Assembly (NCBI GenBank): GCA_016214445.1
Contig: JACROM010000008.1
Coordinates: 1-9,669 of the forward strand
Reading direction: 5' to 3'
From: Microcaldota archaeon
GTDB lineage: Archaea > Micrarchaeota > Micrarchaeia > Norongarragalinales > Norongarragalinaceae
Length of the DNA: 9,669 nucleotides
The notes under the pieces were generated by a model. It had not been told where the DNA came from and did no database searches. It worked only from the letters and a program-made list of their open reading frames with translations. Position 1 is the stretch's first letter. Every line of letters begins with the position of its first letter. This document shows, in pieces, positions 5,752 to 9,669 of the stretch. Both the position numbers and the translations under genes were made by a program.

Positions 5752-6642
5752 ATGAATCGCTTCATCCCCTGCATTCTGCTGTTTGCCTCGCTTTCAGCAG
5801 CATTGTCCACCACCTACGTCATGAACGCCACAATTGAGCCGATAGAAAAACTGGTAGATGTCCACGGCGAGTTCTCCTTTTCGAAAGTGATTCCAGGCCA
5901 GGAATACTCGCAGCTTTTCACGGTTTCCTGGGCGGTTCCGTCCGAAAGCCTCGCGCATCTCGAAGGCCAGCGGGTTGTTGTTCACGTGCTTGCTTTCTCG
6001 GACAACAGTTCATGGATAGTTTTCAGGAAGGAAGGGCAGACGTACCGCTCGTACGCTTTTGACCTCGAATGCCTTGTCAGCGCAGGAGCGTGCTCCAACA
6101 GCTCGATTCTCTCCAAGACAGTCGAAGCCATAGTCCGGGTTCCCTTCAACGCTTCCTCGCGTATAGAGGCAGTTCAGTTCACCGCCTCCCTTTCCGAGGA
6201 ATACTATTCCGCGCCGTCGGGAGTGCTTGAGCTTCTCCAGGAGCAGGCCCGACGCTTAACCGAAACGTTCTTCCCCTCGGTCGCCACTCCAACTCTTCAA
6301 CCTGCAACTTCGGCCAGTTCGCCTTATTCGCCCTCTTCCGCTTCTCCAGCAGCTGCTGTTGCACCTTCACCAATCATCCCGCAAGTGGTGTCGGTTCCTG
6401 CCGAGGCGCAAGGGTGGTTCGCGCCCGAGACAAGGCTTTCAAAAGCCACCCTGCCAACTCAGGGTTCCAAGAGCGTTGAACTTCAGGTGGAACAACAACC
6501 CGCCTCTCCGTTAACTGGTCTTGTTTCAGCTGTAGGCTCCAGGGACGCGCTTTTCGTTTTGGGCATGTTCTCAATCGTGTCCGTGCTGCTGATACTGCAC
6601 AAGCTCTTCCCGGAACGGCCGGAAGGGCTCGAAGGCGCATAG
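5752..6642 (+). CDS. Secreted, C-terminally membrane-anchored protein, function unknown
   Basis: The protein has 296 residues. Residues 1-18 (MNRFIPCILLFASLSAAL) look like a signal peptide. An extracellular beta-strand-like region follows to about 150, with four N-glycosylation sequons (N25, N85, N116, N133) and a C107/C114 pair that could form a disulfide. Residues about 176-215 are a Ser/Pro/Ala-rich low-complexity linker. A single membrane helix lies at about 265-283, followed by a short cytoplasmic tail with K and E/R residues. This is the layout of an archaeal surface protein held by a C-terminal anchor; no named family was recognised. It is divergent from the phosphatase-ligase pair, and ATG 5752 is supported by a TATA-like box 30 nt upstream. 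A nine-base tandem duplication (TAGATGCGC at 6640-6657) begins with its stop codon. Confidence 0.8.
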   Translation: MNRFIPCILLFASLSAALSTTYVMNATIEPIEKLVDVHGEFSFSKVIPGQEYSQLFTVSWAVPSESLAHLEGQRVVVHVLAFSDNSSWIVFRKEGQTYRSYAFDLECLVSAGACSNSSILSKTVEAIVRVPFNASSRIEAVQFTASLSEEYYSAPSGVLELLQEQARRLTETFFPSVATPTLQPATSASSPYSPSSASPAAAVAPSPIIPQVVSVPAEAQGWFAPETRLSKATLPTQGSKSVELQVEQQPASPLTGLVSAVGSRDALFVLGMFSIVSVLLILHKLFPERPEGLEGA

Positions 6643-6657
6643 ATGCGCTAGATGCGC
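6640..6657. repeat. Two tandem copies of TAGATGCGC
   Basis: Two perfect 9-nt copies span 6640-6648 and 6649-6657, the first containing the stop codon of the preceding gene and followed by TAA at 6658. It is probably a replication-slippage duplication; each copy supplies another TAG. Confidence 0.5.
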
Positions 6658-6674
6658 TAAGGCTCACAAAAGGG

Positions 6675-6682
6675 TATTTATT
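6675..6682 (+). promoter_or_regulatory. TATA-like box for the gene at 6705
   Basis: TATTTATT is centred about 26-27 nt before ATG 6705, predicting a leaderless transcript. An AGAGGA at 6695-6700 also lies before the ATGs, at slightly better spacing for ATG 6711. Confidence 0.55.
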
Positions 6683-6704
6683 GGACTGAAACCAAGAGGA
6701 ATTA

Positions 6705-7406
6705 ATGCCCATGCAGGCGCCAAGACAATTACGGCCAGTAGAAGAAGAACGCAGTTTCCTCCACAAGGTAGTGGGAGACTTCGTCACGCGGGTAGAGAAA
6801 GCACCTGTTGGAACTGTTGCTTTTACGGGCTTGAACCTCCTTTCTTCCCTCATACCTTCGGCATCGTTCCTCATAAGCGACGCCTTAATCGCCCGAGCTG
6901 TCCAGCATTACCTTGACCCGAACTTCAAGCTAATGTACGATGACGAAAAAAAGACGAGGGTAAACGAGGAGAGCATGCAAAAACTTTTGGGCAAGATGCT
7001 CGATATGGGCACAGGCAGCGCGCAGGAACAGGCACGCGCAAGGAAGGCAATGGAAACCCTCAGGAACCACGCCAAACTGAACGGCTGGGAAATGTCAAGT
7101 CCCCTTCAAGCACAATTGACGCTTAAAAAAGAATTCAATGTCCGTGCCGGCCCGCAGCATTTTTCGGACGCAGCCAAATTCATCGCGCACGAGCCTCGCG
7201 GAGTACAGAAGAGTCTTCACTTCGTCAACCTCTACCTGAAGAACAGCGGCCACCACCAGCGCGTCGCGTTCGAGAAGGCGCGTGCTTTTTTTGCCGGAAA
7301 CAGGAACCACCCAAGCGCAAAACGTTTCCAGAAGTTGGCTGAAAACAAGCAAACGGTAGTATCCCTTCTGAAATGGAAAGGAAAGAAATTGAAGCCCGAA
7401 CATTAA
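6705..7406 (+). CDS. Hypothetical protein, mostly alpha-helical and basic
   Basis: I do not recognise this 233-residue protein. Residues 35-64 form a hydrophobic stretch (VGTVAFTGLNLLSSLIPSAS and on) that could be one membrane helix or a buried hairpin. The rest is charged and predicted helical, with Lys/Arg-rich segments and a basic C-terminus (KWKGKKLKPEH). Residues about 84-125 are rich in Glu, Lys, Met and Gln, compatible with a coiled coil. Two starts lie six bases apart, ATG 6705 and ATG 6711. The TATA spacing favours 6705 in a leaderless transcript, while the AGAGGA site would serve 6711. The gene has its own promoter, and codon use matches the chromosomal genes around it, so it is very probably real. 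Confidence 0.8.
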   Translation: MPMQAPRQLRPVEEERSFLHKVVGDFVTRVEKAPVGTVAFTGLNLLSSLIPSASFLISDALIARAVQHYLDPNFKLMYDDEKKTRVNEESMQKLLGKMLDMGTGSAQEQARARKAMETLRNHAKLNGWEMSSPLQAQLTLKKEFNVRAGPQHFSDAAKFIAHEPRGVQKSLHFVNLYLKNSGHHQRVAFEKARAFFAGNRNHPSAKRFQKLAENKQTVVSLLKWKGKKLKPEH

Positions 7407-7425
7407 CACGGGCCCAAAACACTAA

Positions 7426-7435
7426 TTCTTAAAAG
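7426..7435 (+). promoter_or_regulatory. TATA-like box for the membrane-protein/DUF424 cluster
   Basis: TTCTTAAAAG is centred about 25-26 nt before ATG 7457, so the cluster transcript probably begins at or next to the start codon. No Shine-Dalgarno site precedes this ATG. Confidence 0.55.
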
Positions 7436-7456
7436 CACCGGGCGCGTAACGAACAC

Positions 7457-8284
7457 ATGGAAATAATCCCGACGATCAGGAAGTCGTTCGATGAAGCGAG
7501 GGCGAGCGACGCGCTGAAGGTTTTCGCCGCGTACTATCTCGGCTTTTTTGTAAGCGTGGCAATCCTTGCTGTAGCCGTGGCGCCCTTTTTCGTCTACGTT
7601 CCATTTCTGTCAAACCTGCCGCAGGCAGCGCAGCTTGCCGTTGCCATAGTTGCAGGCTTGCTGTTCTTGGCTTACTTGCTTTTGGTGAAAGTGGCAATCG
7701 ACGTTTCGCTTATCGCCAAGGCAGGCTCCAAGCAGACCATGTCGCATGCGTGGCAGCTCTCCAAAAAACGCTTTCCTCAGTTCGTGCTCCTGTCCGTCTC
7801 CTTGATAATTCTCTTGACCGCCGTGAACCTGCTTTTCCTAGCGGTTTCATTGGTTTTTCCCCTGTCCGGGTACGCGGAAACATTGTGGGGCATAATAAAC
7901 AGCGGAATTGGTTTCCTTCTTTCGGTCGCCGTGACTTACGCTATATACTTCTGCGTGCTGAAGGGCAAGGGCGTTGTTTCTTCCATTAATCTCGGCTTTT
8001 CACTGGCGAAGGAAAAACCCGTAAAAGTCTTGATTACTGTTGTTTCCGCCCAAGTCGCAAAAATAATAGTTCTTCTGCTGGCGTTGCTTGTGGTGCTGCT
8101 CCTAACCTCGCTCGCTTTGCTTTCATACCAGCAACTGGCGGCTTCAATGTTCGCGGTGGTTTTGGCCGCGCTGTTCGGGCTGGCTGCGTTCGCGTCGCTG
8201 GTTGCGGGACTAGCGTTTTCCGAGGTGCTCGAAATAATCGCGCTCAAGGCATTCTTCACTTTCCTGGAAGGTAAAAAGAAATGA
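7457..8284 (+). CDS. Polytopic membrane protein, about six transmembrane helices
   Basis: The protein has 275 residues with an amphipathic N-terminus (MEIIPTIRKSFDEARAS) and about six hydrophobic segments, near residues 22-48, 57-83, 108-134, 145-167, 190-222 and 226-258. Short basic loops such as KAGSKQTM, LSKKRF and SLAKEKPVK lie between them. The repeated loop pattern, HAWQLSKKRFPQF and INLGFSLAKEKPVKV, each followed by a long helix, suggests two related halves. This is seen in archaeal DUF4013-like or glycerophosphodiesterase-associated membrane domains, but the match is loose. No catalytic motif was seen. It is first in a compact cluster: its TGA overlaps the ATG of the DUF424 gene by 4 nt (ATGA at 8281-8284), so translation of the two is coupled. 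Confidence 0.85.
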   Translation: MEIIPTIRKSFDEARASDALKVFAAYYLGFFVSVAILAVAVAPFFVYVPFLSNLPQAAQLAVAIVAGLLFLAYLLLVKVAIDVSLIAKAGSKQTMSHAWQLSKKRFPQFVLLSVSLIILLTAVNLLFLAVSLVFPLSGYAETLWGIINSGIGFLLSVAVTYAIYFCVLKGKGVVSSINLGFSLAKEKPVKVLITVVSAQVAKIIVLLLALLVVLLLTSLALLSYQQLAASMFAVVLAALFGLAAFASLVAGLAFSEVLEIIALKAFFTFLEGKKK

Positions 8285-8595
8285 TGTCCGGCAAATGGCA
8301 CGAAAAGAGGCAGTACGACGGCAGCGTCAAAAAAGTACTGGCGTTGTGCGACCGCGACCTGCTTGGCAAGGTTTTCTCGGAAGGCGAGTGCGTTCTGGAC
8401 TTAAAGACTTACCGCGCTTTCTACGAGGGCGAGCGTCTGGATGAAGCGAAGGCAATTGAGTGGCTCGGCGAGGCGAGGAACGCGAACGTGGTCGGAGAAA
8501 AGGCGGTCGCGTGCGCTAAAAAAGTTTTTTCCGTGAGCGGCTCCGCAGTAAGGTCGATAAACGGCGTGCCGCACCTGCAGGTTTACTTCATTTGA
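8281..8595 (+). CDS. DUF424 family protein
   Basis: This 104-residue protein matches the archaeal DUF424 family over its full length. Recognisable segments are LALCDRDLLGKVFSEG, then FYEGERLDEAKAIEWL, then EARNANVVGEKAV, and finally INGVPHLQV near the C-terminus. The family is small, soluble, broadly conserved in archaea and of unknown function; in other archaea it is often found near translation genes. Two consecutive ATGs (8281 and 8284) are possible. The first overlaps the stop of the membrane-protein gene upstream. It is followed after 14 nt by another small membrane-protein gene, so it sits between two membrane genes in one likely operon. The family call is secure. Confidence 0.88.
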   Translation: MMSGKWHEKRQYDGSVKKVLALCDRDLLGKVFSEGECVLDLKTYRAFYEGERLDEAKAIEWLGEARNANVVGEKAVACAKKVFSVSGSAVRSINGVPHLQVYFI

Positions 8596-8598
8596 TTC

Positions 8599-8603
8599 GG
8601 TGG
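8599..8603 (+). promoter_or_regulatory. Shine-Dalgarno site that selects ATG 8610
   Basis: GGTGG lies 6 nt before ATG 8610. A TTG at 8592 in the same frame overlaps the DUF424 stop codon and would add MIRWFC before a normal hydrophobic N-terminus. ATG 8610 is preferred. Confidence 0.5.
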
Positions 8604-8609
8604 TTTTGC

Positions 8610-9062
8610 ATGAAGGTTTTGTTGATCGTCTCGCTGGTGTTCTTCGCCGCTGTTTTCGTAGGAGTCTACGCCTACAACTCCGCTTATCCCGATAAGATAG
8701 TGTTGCAGCCGCCCTACGCCTACGTTCCAGGCGACATGGCTTCTGAAGCGTCGTCCCTTGTTTTCGTCTTCGTCCTCAGCCTGCTGTTCTTCGGCTACTC
8801 CGCGCCCATAGCCCTTGGAATCGAGGCCGCCAAGTACGCTTCCATGATTTCAACCAATGCGTTGCCAGTAACTCACGCCGCGTTTATCCTGCCGGCAATG
8901 CTTGCTTCGGTTGCGGCGGTTTACTTGGGACAGGGGCTCCTGAAGGACTATAAGGGAGAAGGGAACTGGATCGACTACGCGCAGAAGAGCGCTTACTACA
9001 TGATTGCCGCATTGGTAATCTGGCTCATAGTGTTCTTCGGAAGGAACTACATTCCGCTTTAG
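8610..9062 (+). CDS. Small four-helix membrane protein, possibly SpoIIM-like
   Basis: From ATG 8610 the protein has 150 residues. Hydrophobic helices lie near 2-22, 48-70, 88-110 and 126-145. Between the first two is a loop with QPPYAYVPGD. The segment NALPVTHAAFILPAMLASVA, followed by a Gly-containing helix, recalls the lP-H-x-x-x-E-x-P-A core of SpoIIM/DUF95 membrane proteins, which occur widely in archaea with unknown role. The acidic residue usual in that motif is absent here, so this is only a suggestion. It is the third gene of the cluster with the six-helix protein and DUF424, and it ends 9 nt from the stop of the convergent gene at 9072. Confidence 0.75.
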   Translation: MKVLLIVSLVFFAAVFVGVYAYNSAYPDKIVLQPPYAYVPGDMASEASSLVFVFVLSLLFFGYSAPIALGIEAAKYASMISTNALPVTHAAFILPAMLASVAAVYLGQGLLKDYKGEGNWIDYAQKSAYYMIAALVIWLIVFFGRNYIPL

Positions 9063-9071
9063 GCGCTCGCT

Positions 9072-9470
9072 TTACCTGACACTTAAAATTACCCTGTCGC
9101 ATTCATGCAAGTGGATTTCCGTAAGTTTTTCCAGCACTTTTTCCAACAACGCCTGTTCATTTCCGCGCTTTGGCCTTTCATCATCCTCCAGCGGAAGGTG
9201 AAACTCGGTCCACGCATTGCCGGAAGGGCCGGTAGTTCTCTCGGTTCTTATTCTCTTCAAAAAATTTTTTTTCAACTCGGTCCTGCCCAGTTCTTCCGCC
9301 AGCTCTGTCATTTTCGTTCCAGTAGGTTTGAAACGGGTGTTGGCGAACGCGCCCGCGAAAACATCGGCCCACATGGCGCTGCGCTTTTCGTCCTTGGTTT
9401 CCTCTTTCTGCACCTTGAACACTAGTTTTGAGTTGCCCATCAGGTGCAGCCCGAAAATTCTTCTTATCAT
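9072..9470 (-). CDS. Hypothetical protein
   Basis: I do not recognise this 132-residue protein. It begins MIRRIFGLHLMGNSKLVFKV, which looks like a beta hairpin, continues with a charged helical middle (TELAEELGRTELKKNFLKRI), a short NAWTEFHLPLEDDE stretch, and a C-terminal helix and strand (LLEKVLEKLTEIHLHECDRV). It is soluble, with no signal peptide or membrane helix. ATG 9470 is supported by a TTTAAA element centred 26-27 nt upstream, the leaderless spacing seen in its neighbours; ATG 9440 is an in-frame alternative. Its stop faces that of the plus-strand membrane-protein gene with a 9-nt gap. A transposase gene fragment lies 42 nt upstream on the same strand. Confidence 0.7.
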   Translation of the reverse strand: MIRRIFGLHLMGNSKLVFKVQKEETKDEKRSAMWADVFAGAFANTRFKPTGTKMTELAEELGRTELKKNFLKRIRTERTTGPSGNAWTEFHLPLEDDERPKRGNEQALLEKVLEKLTEIHLHECDRVILSVR

Positions 9471-9493
9471 GGATTTGCTTTGTTTTCTCCGGC

Positions 9494-9499
9494 TTTAAA
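9494..9499 (-). promoter_or_regulatory. TATA-like box for the gene at 9470
   Basis: TTTAAA (the same on both strands) is centred about 26-27 nt from ATG 9470, predicting a leaderless transcript. It lies in the gap after the transposase stop, so the gene has its own promoter. Confidence 0.55.
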
Positions 9500-9501
9500 C
9501 T

Positions 9502-9529
9502 TTGGTAATACCCTAGTTCGTGCTACCAA
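9502..9529. repeat. Inverted repeat overlapping the transposase stop
   Basis: TTGGTA (9502-9507) and TACCAA (9524-9529) are separated by 16 nt that include the transposase stop codon. It may be a transcript-end hairpin, part of an insertion-sequence end, or an operator just upstream of the TTTAAA box. Confidence 0.35.
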
Positions 9530-9669
9530 CTTTTACTAGTATTTCTGCGAGTTTGTTGAAAAGGCTTTCGTTCCGGTTGTTGAAACGCCACTCGATTTCC
9601 TTCAAGTACCAATGAAAATATTTTCTTGGAACGCCGCGGTAATGGTACAACCACGTTTTCGCGTACGAC
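9513..9669 (-). CDS. IS1595/ISXO2-like transposase, C-terminal fragment (continues beyond window)
   Basis: The minus strand is open from the window edge to a TAG at 9513-9515, giving the last 51 residues of a protein. They include KTWLYHYRGVPRKYFHWYLKE and then IEWRFNNRNESLF. This matches the end of ISXO2-like DDE transposases of the IS1595 family, where a G-V-P-x-K-Y stretch is followed by YLxEFxxRxNxR and an LFxxL helix. The catalytic DDE residues lie upstream, outside the window, so integrity cannot be judged. The visible part has no stop or frameshift. The element marks this end of the window as mobile. A terminal inverted repeat would be expected downstream of the stop, but none can be defined without the other end. 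Confidence 0.75.
   Translation of the reverse strand, partial: SYAKTWLYHYRGVPRKYFHWYLKEIEWRFNNRNESLFNKLAEILVKVGSTN

Noticed and set aside
6374..6874. Minus-strand 166-codon frame across the 5752-6642 and 6705-7406 genes
   Set aside because: It runs antisense over two better genes and a promoter, and shows no family motif.
7936..8301. Minus-strand 121-codon frame in the six-helix membrane gene
   Set aside because: It is a Ser/Ala/Thr-rich complement of Leu/Val/Ala membrane codons, as expected of a shadow.

Overview
The window reads as archaeal chromosome, most likely from an uncultured lineage of the DPANN or Diapherotrites/Micrarchaeota type. That lineage guess is inference. The archaeal call is firmer: it rests on an archaeal/eukaryal-type ATP-dependent DNA ligase, a DUF424 protein, an archaeal DUF234-type ATPase, and TATA-like boxes centred 26-30 nt before start codons, the spacing expected of leaderless archaeal transcripts.

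Layout: positions 1-3340 form a lower-GC, accessory-looking segment. It holds a possible edge-truncated leaderless ORF (1-56, minus), a regulatory-looking intergenic stretch with a strong dyad, an AAA-type archaeal ATPase with a PD-(D/E)xK-like C-terminus (221-1606, plus), and convergent to it an unusual multidomain gene (1647-3264, minus). That gene is split by a single-base frameshift. It combines two N-terminal helix-turn-helix modules, two tandem helical repeats of about 120-130 residues, and a C-terminal domain that looks like region 2 of bacterial sigma-70 factors. This is the most interesting object in the window, because archaea normally use TBP/TFB and not sigma factors.

Positions 3383-5719 carry a two-gene minus-strand operon: an N-terminally truncated inositol-monophosphatase-family gene followed 6 nt later by the replicative/repair DNA ligase. 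Divergent from it runs a plus-strand series: a secreted membrane-anchored protein (5752-6642), an unrecognised alpha-helical protein (6705-7406), and a compact coupled cluster of a six-helix membrane protein (7457-8284), DUF424 (8281-8595) and a small four-helix membrane protein (8610-9062). A convergent unrecognised gene (9072-9470, minus) follows, and the window ends in the C-terminal fragment of an IS1595/ISXO2-like transposase (9513 onward, minus).

No tRNA, rRNA or CRISPR array was seen. Intergenic gaps are short and mostly explained by promoters and dyads. All family assignments are from motif recognition by eye; none was checked by database search.
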